Shown here piece after piece: positions 17,172-26,166 of a DNA stretch of 64,000 bases. The position numbers were made by a program, and so were the translations under genes. Position 1 is the first letter of the stretch. Each line of letters starts with the position of its first letter. Below the pieces are notes generated by a model, which worked only from the letters and a program-made list of their open reading frames with translations, was not told the DNA's origin and ran no database searches. This stretch comes from PALSA-1004 sp963804885. Lineage in GTDB: Bacteria; Pseudomonadota; Gammaproteobacteria; Burkholderiales; SG8-41. Where the stretch lies: assembly GCA_963804885.1 (NCBI GenBank), contig CAWDSF010000005.1, forward strand, positions 310,001-374,000, in the 5' to 3' direction.

Positions 17172-17441
17172 TCAAGCCTTACGCTTTACCTCCAGCGCAA
17201 GCTTAAGCAATACCTCTACTTCGTCGCGACTCAGCGTCACCCTGGCGGCGCGGGAGATTTCGCGCACGCGATCGAGCAGCGATGCCTGCGGGCTCTCGAT
17301 ACCCGACACTAGCTCGAGCAGCGCGCGTATTTGCGTGCCGGAAAAAGTCGCGGTTGCATGCCGCGGCATGAACTTGAGCTTCTTTTTGAGCCCCTCTTCG
17401 GAGATGTTGACGACCATGATCTCGAGCGGTTTGCGCGACAT
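17172..17441 (-). CDS. Small hypothetical protein
   Basis: 89 residues rich in Lys/Arg/Leu with predicted helices: MSRKPLEIMVVNISEEGLK, then FSGTQIRALLELVSGIES and EVEVLLKLALEVKRK. It is co-directional with the LETM1-like gene 12 bases upstream and ends 30 bases before the CsbD-like stop on the other strand. No family is recognised. Confidence 0.55.
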   Translation of the reverse strand: MSRKPLEIMVVNISEEGLKKKLKFMPRHATATFSGTQIRALLELVSGIESPQASLLDRVREISRAARVTLSRDEVEVLLKLALEVKRKA

Positions 17442-17453
17442 TTTCCGTAACCT

Positions 17454-17786
17454 CTAAAGAACAGGTGCCGCCGCGTGCAAGCGGTTGCGGCGGCGGTCCA
17501 GCCACCAGGCAAGCGCGGGAACCAGCAGGAACGAACCGGGCAAGGCAAGCACGAGCAAATACGGGCTGATGCCGGACAAACGGCGCAAATGTACCCTCAG
17601 CTCTTCCCGGTCCTCGGGCGTCCACAATTGCTTGTTGCGCGGCTTCATAAGGAGCGGCATCAGTCCCCGGATCTGCAGGATCTCGTGCAGCAGGTGTTTT
17701 TTCTCGCGGTCGGTCAGAGCCCGCAGCGAGCGGTAGGCCGCGACGCTGGAGAGGCGAAACCTGGCAATGTAAGGGAGAGTGTTCAT
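17454..17786 (-). CDS. LETM1-like-domain small membrane protein
   Basis: 110 residues. The N-terminal half is cytoplasmic-like, with LTDREKKHLLHEILQIRGLMPLLMKPR. The C-terminal half has ISPYLLVLALPGSFLLVPALAWWLDRRRNRL, a hydrophobic helix resembling the LETM1 membrane region. Bacterial LETM1-like proteins are poorly characterised. It is followed by the small hypothetical gene at 17172. Confidence 0.6.
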   Translation of the reverse strand: MNTLPYIARFRLSSVAAYRSLRALTDREKKHLLHEILQIRGLMPLLMKPRNKQLWTPEDREELRVHLRRLSGISPYLLVLALPGSFLLVPALAWWLDRRRNRLHAAAPVL

Positions 17787-18002
17787 CTGTCAGACACTCT
17801 CGCAAAATGCGGGCCAGCCCCGTACGGCCTCGGCAGGGCCGATGACCGTGACATATTTCACAAAACAGCACGCAAGGTGCGTCGAAGTCAGAGCGGTTGC
17901 GTCGGAGAATTGACAGGCTTTCGAAAATCGCCGGAATGGAACCTAAGACTCGCTTTTGCCCTTCGCTGCCTCCAATAAAGCCGCTATTGATCCATTGCCA
18001 TT

Positions 18003-18392
18003 TCATGACTTATCCGTAGTCGCGCTCCCGGGCGCCGATTCGCCAATGGTCACGCGGAAGGCTTGCCGACGGCCGTTGCGTACCACTTCAACCACTGCGT
18101 CCAACCCCGGTTTCGCCTCGGCGACGAACTTCCGAAGTTGAGCGCTGTTTTTTACCCGGTTGCCGGCGAACCGGATAATGACATCGCCGATTTCGAGTCC
18201 TGCTTTTTCCGCCGGCGAACCCGGGTCGATGCGCGAAACGATCGCTCCTCTGGCCCCGCGTAACCGCAACGACGTCGCTACGTTCGATAGCCGCCTGGCC
18301 AGCCGCGCTCCCGCGCGCAGGCACATGGGCCTGCGCCGGGCAACGACGAATACAGCAAATACACCGACGATCGCCGCGAATAGGGAGCGCAT
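18003..18392 (-). CDS. Separate PDZ-domain protein, possible detached GspC C-terminal half
   Basis: About 129 residues from the Met at 18392 (another at 18410). A single N-terminal hydrophobic anchor (MRSLFAAIVGVFAVFVVARRR) is followed by one PDZ domain: GAIVSRIDPGSPAEKAGLEIG, GDVIIRFAGNRV and NSAQLRKFVAEAKPG. In type II secretion, GspC has a membrane anchor, a homology region and a C-terminal PDZ domain. The GspC/PilP-like gene at 22146 lacks the PDZ, and this small protein closes the operon, so a split GspC is a reasonable inference. Gap to the last pseudopilin is about 66 bases. Confidence 0.75.
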   Translation of the reverse strand: MRSLFAAIVGVFAVFVVARRRPMCLRAGARLARRLSNVATSLRLRGARGAIVSRIDPGSPAEKAGLEIGDVIIRFAGNRVKNSAQLRKFVAEAKPGLDAVVEVVRNGRRQAFRVTIGESAPGSATTDKS

Positions 18393-18457
18393 TGCGCAAG
18401 TGAAACTCACGTTTCTTCATTCATATTGGAGGCGCGTCGAGCGACGAGCTCACGAGT

Positions 18458-19015
18458 TCATGGGCCCGCGCGCGGCAGGGTGCGGCGTCCGGGCAGCGGA
18501 GCATGGTCGCCGTTGGCGGCAGACACCGCCACGTCGACTCCAGGCGTCGTTTCCGGAATCACGGCGCTGAACTTCCAATCCGAATAATGCCGGGCCTGGG
18601 CAAATGCAGTGAACGTCTCCCGAAAGTTATCGCGCTTGAGCGGCACTTCGCGCGACTGGCTGTAGACGCCGACGATGGCGCCATTGACGTCCGTGATCAA
18701 GCCCCAGTCGCGTTTACCCGTAATCGGATCCACATAGATTTTGCGCAGATGCCGTTCGACCGTGATGTAACGGCGGTCTTCGACCAGGTCCTGCAAGGCG
18801 CGCGGAAACTGCCGGTTGCCGTTGGGCGAGCGCCGGTAATAGTGGACGATCGCGTCCCGAATAGCGCCACCGGCAAACAACAATTGCGCTTCCTTCGCGC
18901 GCTTGCTTGCGGTGTGCCACACGAAGCCGGCCAGTGCAAGCGCGACACCGGCGAGCGCCAGCGCAAACAGCAGGCCGAGATAAGTAAAACCTCTGCTACG
19001 CACGCCCATTACCAT
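18458..19015 (-). CDS. Minor pseudopilin with atypical prepilin site
   Basis: 185 residues starting with a prepilin-like leader and hydrophobic helix (RGFTYLGLLFALALAGVALA). The cleaved Gly-Phe is present, but the usual Glu at mature position 5 is Gly (FTYLG), a pattern seen in the tip pseudopilin GspK. The C-terminal domain carries the VDPITGKRDWG motif of major pseudopilins. Overlaps the previous pseudopilin by 7 bases. Likely a pilus-tip component of the secretion apparatus. Confidence 0.78.
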   Translation of the reverse strand: MVMGVRSRGFTYLGLLFALALAGVALALAGFVWHTASKRAKEAQLLFAGGAIRDAIVHYYRRSPNGNRQFPRALQDLVEDRRYITVERHLRKIYVDPITGKRDWGLITDVNGAIVGVYSQSREVPLKRDNFRETFTAFAQARHYSDWKFSAVIPETTPGVDVAVSAANGDHAPLPGRRTLPRAGP

Positions 19016-19389
19016 TCAGCGTATGCAGTACCGTCGGCTGCGCTGCCAGTGGCGCCGCTTTTGACGTCGTAAACCTGGCCGCGCGCGCTCGCGTCGGCCG
19101 GCGGCGTCAGCGTGACCCAGGTTTCTACGCTGTGGGTCAGCGGATCCGGCGGCAGCGTGCGCAGATAGCGTTTGGCGATGAGTTCCCCGAGCGCATCCGG
19201 ATACTTGCCCTGATCGCCGTAAAACTTGTCGATCGCGTCGCGCAGGGTTGCGAGGTTCTGTTTCAAAGCGGATTCTTTCGACCGCTGAACGCTTTGAAAA
19301 TAGCGCGGCGCGGCGACGGTGAGCAGCAGTGAAATGATCGTCAACACCACGATCAGCTCGATGAGGGTGAATCCGCTGCGCGTTTTCAT
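19009..19389 (-). CDS. Type II secretion pseudopilin (GspG-like)
   Basis: 126 residues from MKTRSGFTLIELIVVLTII, a textbook type IV prepilin leader with Glu5. The rest includes YFQSVQRSKESALKQNLATLRDAI and GKYPDALGELIAKRYLRTLPPDP, typical of the pseudopilin beta domain. The start at 19389 is preferred to the longer frame because the leader must be short. It lies 4 bases after the preceding pseudopilin and is followed by another with a 7-base overlap. Confidence 0.88.
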   Translation of the reverse strand: MKTRSGFTLIELIVVLTIISLLLTVAAPRYFQSVQRSKESALKQNLATLRDAIDKFYGDQGKYPDALGELIAKRYLRTLPPDPLTHSVETWVTLTPPADASARGQVYDVKSGATGSAADGTAYAEW

Positions 19390-19393
19390 TCGA

Positions 19394-19888
19394 TCACCAG
19401 TCACGATAGCGTATGCCGTTGATGCCAACGCCCGGCGACAGTGAGTACACGTCGTACACGTCTTCCCCTTCGCGCGGAGCGTCGGGCGGGCTGGCGTAAG
19501 CGCGCTTGCCCCAAGTTTGCGCCGCGGTCATTTCCGCACCGCTGGCAAAAGGATCGCGCGGCAGACGGCGGAGGAAGTAAAGCTTTTTTCGGTCAGCGCT
19601 TTTTTGATCGGGCACGCCCTCGACGAGCAGCGCCAGCGATTTCGGGTAACCGGTTTCCAAATCGCTGCGGGCAATGCGGCCCTCGTCCACGGCACGCTTG
19701 TAGTCGTCGAGCGCGGTGCGTATCTGTCTCAGCGCTTCCTGCAGCTGCTGCTCTTTGGCCCGCTTGACCGACAGCTCGGTCAAAGGCAGCGCCGCGCTCG
19801 CCAATATCCCGACGATGGCGACCGTGATCACCATTTCAATTAGCGTGAATCCTATGGGACGCCGGCGAATAGGGGACGCAACCGTCAT
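19394..19888 (-). CDS. Type II secretion pseudopilin
   Basis: 164 residues. Leader PIGFTLIEMVITVAIVGILAS has the prepilin peptidase site Gly-Phe and Glu5. The mature domain has YKRAVDEGRIARSDLETGYP and LRRLPRDPFA, plus the conserved YDVYSLSPGVGINGIRYRDW ending. Overlaps the secretin gene by four bases. Confidence 0.9.
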   Translation of the reverse strand: MTVASPIRRRPIGFTLIEMVITVAIVGILASAALPLTELSVKRAKEQQLQEALRQIRTALDDYKRAVDEGRIARSDLETGYPKSLALLVEGVPDQKSADRKKLYFLRRLPRDPFASGAEMTAAQTWGKRAYASPPDAPREGEDVYDVYSLSPGVGINGIRYRDW

Positions 19889-22149
19889 GGCACCAGCTTC
19901 ATCAGCTGCGGCGGGGGCGGCGCTACGGCCACCGCCGCACCTGCCGCATTCTTCACGGCAACGTTTTCGATCCGGAACTCGGTGTCCGCGGGTGTCTTCG
20001 TGACAGGCTTGAAGCGCACATTAACTACGGTCGGCGTTGCGTTGTCGCCGGTGGCAACGAATTGGACCGTCATGCGTCCCGGCGTTTTCCCGCCGCCTCC
20101 GCCGTCGAGCACCCGCGGGTCGTACACCAGATCGAACTGGCCTGCCCGTAATTGCGGCGAGGCTTCGATCAAAATAGCCACTTCCTGATCGAGCTTGGCC
20201 ATGTCGTTTACCGTCATAACGAGGCTGGCTTGCGGCACGTATTCCGCCGGGGCCTGCGCAATCGGCTCAGGCGCGACGGCTACCATGTGCGCAGCGGACT
20301 CCGAAGGGGACGACGAGAGCGCCAGCGCTCCCGGAGCGGTAGCGCTGATCTGGAGCGGTGAAAGTCCCGCTGCTGCATCCGTGCCGCCGTTGAATTCCGC
20401 CGAATAGAATCCGGGCCTGATGACGTTGCGCACGATTCGCGGCGTGATCAGCAGCACGATCTCCGTTTTAGTCCGGTCGCCGCGGTGTGTGGAGAACAGC
20501 CTGCCGATCAGGGGAAGGTCGCCGAGACCCGGCACCTTGCTGGCATTGTTGCGGTCCTCGTCGGTGATAAGCCCCGCGAGCACCTGCGTTTCTCCGTTCT
20601 TCAGACGCAACGCCGTGGTGGCGTTGCGCGTCCCGACCTGGTACGTGAGCACGCCCGAACGGTTGGTAATTTCGCGCACGATATTGCTGACCTCGAGGCC
20701 GACTTTGATCGACACTTCATCGTCGAGCTGCACGTTCGGCTCGACGTCGAGCTTGAGACCGATATCGAGATAGCTGACGTTTTGCGAAACGCCGACGTTC
20801 GCCGTGGACGTCGTCGTGATTACCGGCACCTTGTCGCCGATATGGATCCTGGCTTTCTCGCGGTTTTTGACGCGAATGCGCGGGTTCGCCAACAGGTTGA
20901 CGTCGCTCGATTCGCTGCGCAGGTTGAGCGTCGGGTTCGGCGACACGCCGACCTGGTTCGCCGAGGGGCCGCCGCGCAGGATATCGAGCGTCAACTGACT
21001 GGTGGTCGTCGTGCTGTCCGTGGTCGCCACCGGCCCCGTTGCCGTCGACACGATGGTCGTCGGGTTCGGCACGATGTTCAGCACCGTGAACTGGTTTGGA
21101 TATTGAATGCCGAGTTCTTGCAGCTTACTGCGCTTGACTTCCAGCACTTCGACCTCGAGCATGACCTCCGGCTCGGCGAGATCCTGCGCGGCGATCAGCT
21201 TTTCCGCCATGCGCACGGCCTCCGGCGTGTCGCGCATGATCAGCAGATTGAGCTTTTCGTCTATGAATACAGTGCTGGTGCGGATCATCGTTTTGATCAT
21301 GGTTTGCGTCTGCTTCGCATCCGCGTTGCCCAGATAGAAACTGCGCACGACGAGCGATTGGTATTCCTTGGATTTGGCCGGGGTGTTCGGATAAATCAGC
21401 ACTGAATTTTCGTTCAGCACCTTGCGCTCGAGCTGGTTGGTGACCAGCAGCAGCTTGACCGCGTCCTCGATGTTCGAATTGCGCACGAAAATCGTGACGC
21501 GGATATCGGGCCGCACGTCTTTGTCGAACACGAAGTTCACGCCCGCAGTGCGCGAGATCATCTCGAACACGGTCCTGATGGGCGCGTCCCGGAATTCGAG
21601 AGTGATCGGTTTAGCCGCCGCGGGCTTGAGCGCCGGAGCCGCCGCTGCCGCGGACTGCGCGCGGTCCGCGAGCCGGCGTTCAAGTGCGCGGGCTTCGGGC
21701 AGTTCGGGGTTTTCGGCCAGCACCGCGCGCAATTTTGTTTCGGCGCCCCGGCTATCTCCCTTGTCCAGCAGCTGCGCGGCTTGCGCGAGCAGTTGCTTGA
21801 GCCGCGTGTCCGCGTGCAGGCGCTGCAAGCCGGTCTTGGCGCGTGCGTTATCGGCGTCGAGCCCCAGCGCTTTCTGATAGGCGCGCTCGGCGCCCGCGAC
21901 ATTGCCCTGCCCGCGCAGCGCATCGGCTTCGGCAAGGTGGCGCGCCAACAGCAGTTCACGCTGCCGCACGAGCGTCGCGCGGTACTCCGGGTTTTTGGGA
22001 TTTTCCTTGACCGCCTCTTCAAGGCGCGCGATGCCCTCTTCCGACTTGCCTTCCTCGAGCAGGCGCTTGCCATCGTCGAATTTGCCGCCAAAGCAGCCCG
22101 CCAGCGTGATAATCAGCAGTGTTGTCAGTGTTGGCCTTGCCGATTTCAA
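19885..22149 (-). CDS. gspD: Secretin (GspD-like outer-membrane channel) with N-terminal TPRs and C-terminal cohesin-like domain
   Basis: A 754-residue lipoprotein-type secretin. Residues 1-19 form a lipoprotein signal with LAGC. Residues about 20-150 are TPR-like repeats (LLEEGKSEEGIARLEEAVK, AYQKALGLDADNARAK). Then come secretin N domains (ITLEFRDAPIRTVFEMIS) and the secretin core, with NREKARIHIGDKVPV, LKNGETQVLAGLITDED and VPGLGDLPLIGRLFS. The C-terminal 180 residues look like a cohesin-type beta sandwich (AILIEASPQLRAGQFDLVYDP). This differs from Klebsiella-type GspD. Four-base overlaps on both sides place it in the operon. Confidence 0.95.
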   Translation of the reverse strand: MKSARPTLTTLLIITLAGCFGGKFDDGKRLLEEGKSEEGIARLEEAVKENPKNPEYRATLVRQRELLLARHLAEADALRGQGNVAGAERAYQKALGLDADNARAKTGLQRLHADTRLKQLLAQAAQLLDKGDSRGAETKLRAVLAENPELPEARALERRLADRAQSAAAAAPALKPAAAKPITLEFRDAPIRTVFEMISRTAGVNFVFDKDVRPDIRVTIFVRNSNIEDAVKLLLVTNQLERKVLNENSVLIYPNTPAKSKEYQSLVVRSFYLGNADAKQTQTMIKTMIRTSTVFIDEKLNLLIMRDTPEAVRMAEKLIAAQDLAEPEVMLEVEVLEVKRSKLQELGIQYPNQFTVLNIVPNPTTIVSTATGPVATTDSTTTTSQLTLDILRGGPSANQVGVSPNPTLNLRSESSDVNLLANPRIRVKNREKARIHIGDKVPVITTTSTANVGVSQNVSYLDIGLKLDVEPNVQLDDEVSIKVGLEVSNIVREITNRSGVLTYQVGTRNATTALRLKNGETQVLAGLITDEDRNNASKVPGLGDLPLIGRLFSTHRGDRTKTEIVLLITPRIVRNVIRPGFYSAEFNGGTDAAAGLSPLQISATAPGALALSSSPSESAAHMVAVAPEPIAQAPAEYVPQASLVMTVNDMAKLDQEVAILIEASPQLRAGQFDLVYDPRVLDGGGGGKTPGRMTVQFVATGDNATPTVVNVRFKPVTKTPADTEFRIENVAVKNAAGAAVAVAPPPPQLMKLVP

Positions 22150-22646
22150 TTGGGGCTCCCGATCGTCAGCGATTGCTGTAAGTTAAGTGGCAGATACGTC
22201 AGCAACATCACGTTGGGCTTGATATCGTCGACCTGATAAGTGTTGTCGAGCTTGTCGCCGCTGCGCACTGCGTAATTGCGTTCCTGCCTGGTGAGAAACA
22301 CGATGATCTGTCCGTCATCCACCATTTTTCCGACGAACGTGTACGGCAGCGGCGGTGCTTGGGGTGGGGACGGCGGCAGGTTGCTTTTCGGCGGCGGCGG
22401 AGCCCAGGACCGCGGCTCGAATGCGTTGGTTATCGGCTCGCGCGACTTGTCGAGCTCGAGCTTTTCAAGTTCGAGCTCGGGCAGCGCATCGACCGGCGCG
22501 CGGCCGCGTTGCGCGGGCAGCGGCCGCTCGGTGTGCGCCAATGCCGCAGTTGCCGGTTCACCGCCGTCCTTCCACGACGCGCTGACTATGCCCGCAACGA
22601 GCGTGCTGCCGAGCACCCAACGACGCTGCAACGACGTCAACTTCAT
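22146..22646 (-). CDS. GspC/PilP-like inner-membrane pilotin of the secretion system
   Basis: 166 residues: a short N-terminal anchor (VLGSTLVAGIVSASW), then a Pro-rich linker (PRSWAPPPPKSNLPPSPPQAPP) and a small beta domain LPYTFVGKMVDDGQIIVFLTRQERNYAVRSGDKLDNTY, which matches the homology-region fold shared by GspC and PilP. The GspC PDZ part is missing; a separate PDZ protein lies at 18003. Expected role: joins the inner-membrane platform to the secretin. Four-base overlaps with both neighbours. Confidence 0.82.
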   Translation of the reverse strand: MKLTSLQRRWVLGSTLVAGIVSASWKDGGEPATAALAHTERPLPAQRGRAPVDALPELELEKLELDKSREPITNAFEPRSWAPPPPKSNLPPSPPQAPPLPYTFVGKMVDDGQIIVFLTRQERNYAVRSGDKLDNTYQVDDIKPNVMLLTYLPLNLQQSLTIGSPN

Positions 22647-23209
22647 TTGCCGCCGGCCAGATACAAGGTCAGTCGCACGCGCGTTTCCGTTGCGCGTGCG
22701 CCGACGCTGTCACGCCGGATCGTTACTTCCTCCAGCGCCGCGGCTGGAATCTGGGTCAAAACCTGGTCGAGAAACGAGCGCACTTGCGCGTAACCGCCGC
22801 GCAATGGCAGCGTGATTTGATATCGCGCCAGGCCGCCGTCCCTGGCGTTAGTCAGGCGATATTCACCGCTGTCGAGCGCAAGACCGTTGTGCGCGGCGAT
22901 CTGATGCAATCTCAGGATCCAGCCGGGCGCTTCGCTCACGGTCGGAAAATTGCGCGTGAACATCGCGAGCTGGCTCAAGCCGCGCGCAGTCGCATCACTG
23001 CCGTTCGGCGAGTCCGTCGCGGCGCTGCTGACGCGCGCCAGTTGCGCACGCAACCGGTCGATCTCAGTTTGCGCGGGCAGCACCGCGGATATGAACAACG
23101 CACAGGCGACTACCGCCAGACAGATGCCCGTAACGCTTAGGACGTCCACACCGATTCCATAGCGCCCGAAGAAGTGCCGGTAACGGTTCACGATTGCGTA
23201 CCCGCCCAT
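22643..23209 (-). CDS. PilO/GspM-like inner-membrane protein
   Basis: 188 residues: short cytoplasmic start, one transmembrane helix (VLSVTGICLAVVACALFIS), a coiled-coil region (IDRLRAQLARVSS) and a ferredoxin-like periplasmic domain (ARYQITLPLRGGYAQVRSFLDQVL), the PilO/GspM layout. Together with the upstream PilN-like protein it builds the alignment complex. Overlaps PilN by 22 bases and GspC/PilP by 4. Confidence 0.8.
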   Translation of the reverse strand: MGGYAIVNRYRHFFGRYGIGVDVLSVTGICLAVVACALFISAVLPAQTEIDRLRAQLARVSSAATDSPNGSDATARGLSQLAMFTRNFPTVSEAPGWILRLHQIAAHNGLALDSGEYRLTNARDGGLARYQITLPLRGGYAQVRSFLDQVLTQIPAAALEEVTIRRDSVGARATETRVRLTLYLAGGK

Positions 23210-23715
23210 GTCGCGTTGAGATTGAAACGCACGACCGGGTGGCCCTGATTCAACTTTATTTCGTGCTCGGCGAGGTGCACGTTTTGCAGCGATGGCTGCG
23301 CTTCGAGCCGCGTGATGTAATCGGTCAGCGCCGCCGCGTCGCGCGCTTCGCCGGTTATTCGCACGACACCGGTCGCAGCATCCGGCTGCACCGCCAGCAG
23401 GCCGATTTTGTCATCGGACGCGTTTTCAATATCGCGGAAGAGGCCGTCCCACGGCACGGTTTTTTTGCGCACCACCTGGTTCGCGAGCACGATGCGCGCG
23501 CGCAGCCGATCGAGATCGACCTTGGGCTCGCCGCCGGCGCCGCCGGCGCCGCGCGCGAGCCGGGCGAGCTCGCGTTCGAGCGCGGCGATTTCGGCCTCCG
23601 CTGCGAAGTACTGCTGCACGCTAAAACCCGCCAGCACAATCCCGCTCGACAACAGCAGCGCACCGAGCCAGGTGTAGCGCCGGCGCGACCGCACGAAATC
23701 CAGCTGCAGTCTCAT
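23188..23715 (-). CDS. PilN/GspL-C-like inner-membrane protein
   Basis: 175 residues starting at MRLQLDFVRSRRRYTWLGA: short cytoplasmic tail, one transmembrane helix (LLLSSGIVLAGFSVQQYF), a coiled coil (AEIAALERELARLAR) and a ferredoxin-like domain (GVVRITGEARDAAALTDYIT). That is the PilN plan. The start 23715 overlaps the PilM-like stop by 4 bases. Confidence 0.8.
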   Translation of the reverse strand: MRLQLDFVRSRRRYTWLGALLLSSGIVLAGFSVQQYFAAEAEIAALERELARLARGAGGAGGEPKVDLDRLRARIVLANQVVRKKTVPWDGLFRDIENASDDKIGLLAVQPDAATGVVRITGEARDAAALTDYITRLEAQPSLQNVHLAEHEIKLNQGHPVVRFNLNATWAGTQS

Positions 23716-24485
23716 GCGCGACACCACCCGGGCAATGGCAATACTTTCCATCCGTGCTCTCGCAGCGTGGTGTCGTCGAGCGGCAATGCAGCGTGCACGT
23801 AAAGCTTGCCCGTTCCGCTGTCGAGGCCGGCGCACATCGCGTCCTGCTCCAGTTGCGCGAGCAGATGCTGCTCCGCCGGTTCCGCGAATCGCGCCGTGCG
23901 CACGGTCATGCACTCCCCGCCGCGAAAACGGGCGACGCACGAGTTTCCGGACTCGACAATCGCGAGCCATCCGGTCATCCGCCCGTCCACCCGCGCCAAG
24001 TCCTCTGCGGCGGCGTCCAGTACCGGCCGCACCGAGCGCAGTTTCAGGCGCAGCACGCGCGCCTGCGAGTGCAGCGCCTCGATCATTTTCCGGTCCGCGG
24101 CGGCTGCGATGCGCGGCAGACCCCGCACCGCACGGCTCAGGCATATCGCCCAATCTTCGGCCGCTTTGCCGTGCACATCGACGAACGACTGCCGGGCAAA
24201 AACCAGCGCATCCGCGTCGCGCAGCTTCTCGATCCATGGCAACACGAGATAGCGCGCGAGGTGGCCGCCCAGGACGACGCCAAGATCCGCATTTCGCCAC
24301 TTCCGCGCTTCGATCTGGGCACCCAATAGTTCTACGACGGGCTGCCACGCCGTTGAATCGGGAGTTGAAGTGGTAACGGACTGCCTGTCGAGCACGCGCC
24401 GGCGCGGCCCGCGCGAGTTGCGGAGCAGCGTAATCCCGCCCGGCGCAATCCGCGCGCTTATTTGTTCACGCCACCACGGTGACAC
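23712..24485 (-). CDS. PilM/GspL-like cytoplasmic platform protein (divergent)
   Basis: 257 residues, located exactly where PilM or the cytoplasmic half of GspL is expected between the ATPase and the PilN-like gene. It shows recognisable actin-like fold fragments (LGVVLGGHLARYLVLPWI, VDGRMTGWLAIVESGNSCVARFRGGEC) but is shorter than typical PilM. Assignment rests on position and general resemblance. It overlaps the ATPase gene by 20 bases. Confidence 0.6.
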   Translation of the reverse strand: MSPWWREQISARIAPGGITLLRNSRGPRRRVLDRQSVTTSTPDSTAWQPVVELLGAQIEARKWRNADLGVVLGGHLARYLVLPWIEKLRDADALVFARQSFVDVHGKAAEDWAICLSRAVRGLPRIAAAADRKMIEALHSQARVLRLKLRSVRPVLDAAAEDLARVDGRMTGWLAIVESGNSCVARFRGGECMTVRTARFAEPAEQHLLAQLEQDAMCAGLDSGTGKLYVHAALPLDDTTLREHGWKVLPLPGWCRA

Positions 24486-26166
24486 GATTGATCTCCTCGA
24501 GTGTAGTAACGCCGTCGCGCACCAGATGCACGGCGGCTTCGCGCAGGAATTGCGTGCCGTTGGCCAGCGCCATTTCCTTCAACTCACGGACCGGCGCGCG
24601 CGCGGCGACCCGTTCGCGGATTTCATCGGTGAATATCAGGAGCTCGGCAATCGCGCGGCGGCCCTTGTACCCGCTGCCGCGACACTGTCCGCAGCCGCGT
24701 CCCGCGCGAAAGTTGAACGCAGCGACGCTCTGCGCCATCAATCCGCTCTCGCTCAATTGCGCGGCGGTGGGCGCATGAGGCACGACGCAATGCGGGCAGT
24801 TAAGTCGAATGAGCCGCTGCGCGAGAATGCCGTTCAACGCCGCCACCAGGCTGTACGGATCTATGCCCATGTGCGTGAAGCGGCCGAGCACGTCGAATAC
24901 GTTGTTGGCATGCACCGTGGTGAATACCAGGTGCCCGGTCAGCGCCGCCTGCACCGCGATCTGCGCGGTTTCGGGATCGCGGATTTCGCCGACCATGATT
25001 TTGTCCGGATCGTGGCGCAGTATCGAGCGCAGCCCGCGCGCGAAGGTCAGGCCCTTTTTTTCGTTGACCGGAATCTGCAGCACGCCCGGCAACTGATACT
25101 CGACGGGGTCTTCGATCGTGATGATTTTGTCGCGGCCATGATTGATCTCGGACAGCGCCGCATACAACGTCGTCGTTTTGCCGCTGCCCGTCGGTCCGGT
25201 GACGAGAAACATTCCGTACGGCTCGGCGCACAGGCGGCGCACTTTGCGCATCGCGTCGTCGCCGAAGCCGAGGAAATCGAGACGCAGCCCGCGCACCTGG
25301 TCGGTCAGAGCCTCTTTGTCGAGGATGCGCAGCACCGCGTCCTCGCCGTGGATGCTCGGCATCACGGATACGCGGAAATCGATTTGCCGGCCGCGCCGCG
25401 ATATCCGGAAGCGTCCATCCTGCGGAATACGCCGCTCCGAGATATCGAGCTCCGCCATGACTTTGATGCGGGAGACCACCTGCTCCGCGGTGTCGCGGCC
25501 AGGCACGCTGGCGATCTGCAGCAGGACGCCGTCGACGCGGTACTTGATGCCGAGCGTGGCGGGCCCGGTTTCCAGATGAATGTCGCTCGCGCCGCTTTTG
25601 AGCGCGTCGTAAATCGTCGAATGCACGAGCTTCACCACGGCGCTGGTGTCCGCGCTGATGCTTTGCAGCGTAAGGTCATTCTCGACTGCGTCGCCGGCGA
25701 CGGTTGGCCCCGCTGTCGGCAACATGCCATCCATGGCGCGCATGGTTTCTTCGTGCAGCGCGAGGAAAGCGGCGATGTCGGCGCGGTGCGCAAGCACCCA
25801 GCGCGGCGTACCTCGTATCCGCTCTTCCGCCCACGGCCGCAGCTGGTCGTCGAACGGATCGGCGAACGCCATCACCAACGCGCCGTCCGGCGCGCGCAGC
25901 AATGCGCACCCATGCTGCAGGACTTCGGTGTACGGCAAGACGTCGAACGCAGGCGCGAACCCGTGCAGTTCGTCCATCGAGACCGGCGTAAAGTGGAGCG
26001 TATGCGCGAGCGCCGCGGTAAATGCCGCCGGTGCAAGGCCGCTTTGCTCTTCGAGCACTTCGATCACCGCCCTGCCGTTCCCTGCCGCAATGCGGCGCGC
26101 TTCTACCACCGCGGCGCGCTCGATGCCCGCGAGCCGGGTGAGCTCCGCCTGGGTTATCGCGTTCAT
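24466..26166 (-). CDS. gspE: Type II secretion ATPase GspE
   Basis: 566 residues. N-terminal GspE/PilB-type domains (residues about 1-150), then the ATPase core with Walker A GPTGSGKTTTLYAAL, the Asp box ITIEDPVEYQLPG, Walker B-region DPDKIMVGEIRDPETA and the His box TGHLVFTTVHANN. A zinc-binding pair of CxxC motifs (LNCPHC and CGQCRGSGYKGR) near the C terminus is diagnostic of secretion/pilus assembly ATPases. It powers pseudopilus assembly from the cytoplasmic side. Overlaps gspF by four bases. Confidence 0.96.
   Translation of the reverse strand: MNAITQAELTRLAGIERAAVVEARRIAAGNGRAVIEVLEEQSGLAPAAFTAALAHTLHFTPVSMDELHGFAPAFDVLPYTEVLQHGCALLRAPDGALVMAFADPFDDQLRPWAEERIRGTPRWVLAHRADIAAFLALHEETMRAMDGMLPTAGPTVAGDAVENDLTLQSISADTSAVVKLVHSTIYDALKSGASDIHLETGPATLGIKYRVDGVLLQIASVPGRDTAEQVVSRIKVMAELDISERRIPQDGRFRISRRGRQIDFRVSVMPSIHGEDAVLRILDKEALTDQVRGLRLDFLGFGDDAMRKVRRLCAEPYGMFLVTGPTGSGKTTTLYAALSEINHGRDKIITIEDPVEYQLPGVLQIPVNEKKGLTFARGLRSILRHDPDKIMVGEIRDPETAQIAVQAALTGHLVFTTVHANNVFDVLGRFTHMGIDPYSLVAALNGILAQRLIRLNCPHCVVPHAPTAAQLSESGLMAQSVAAFNFRAGRGCGQCRGSGYKGRRAIAELLIFTDEIRERVAARAPVRELKEMALANGTQFLREAAVHLVRDGVTTLEEINRVTVVA

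Noticed and set aside
23716..24348. Long upstream extension of the PilN-like frame
   Set aside because: Only the part from 23715 on matches the family; the upstream part is a shadow of the PilM-like gene.
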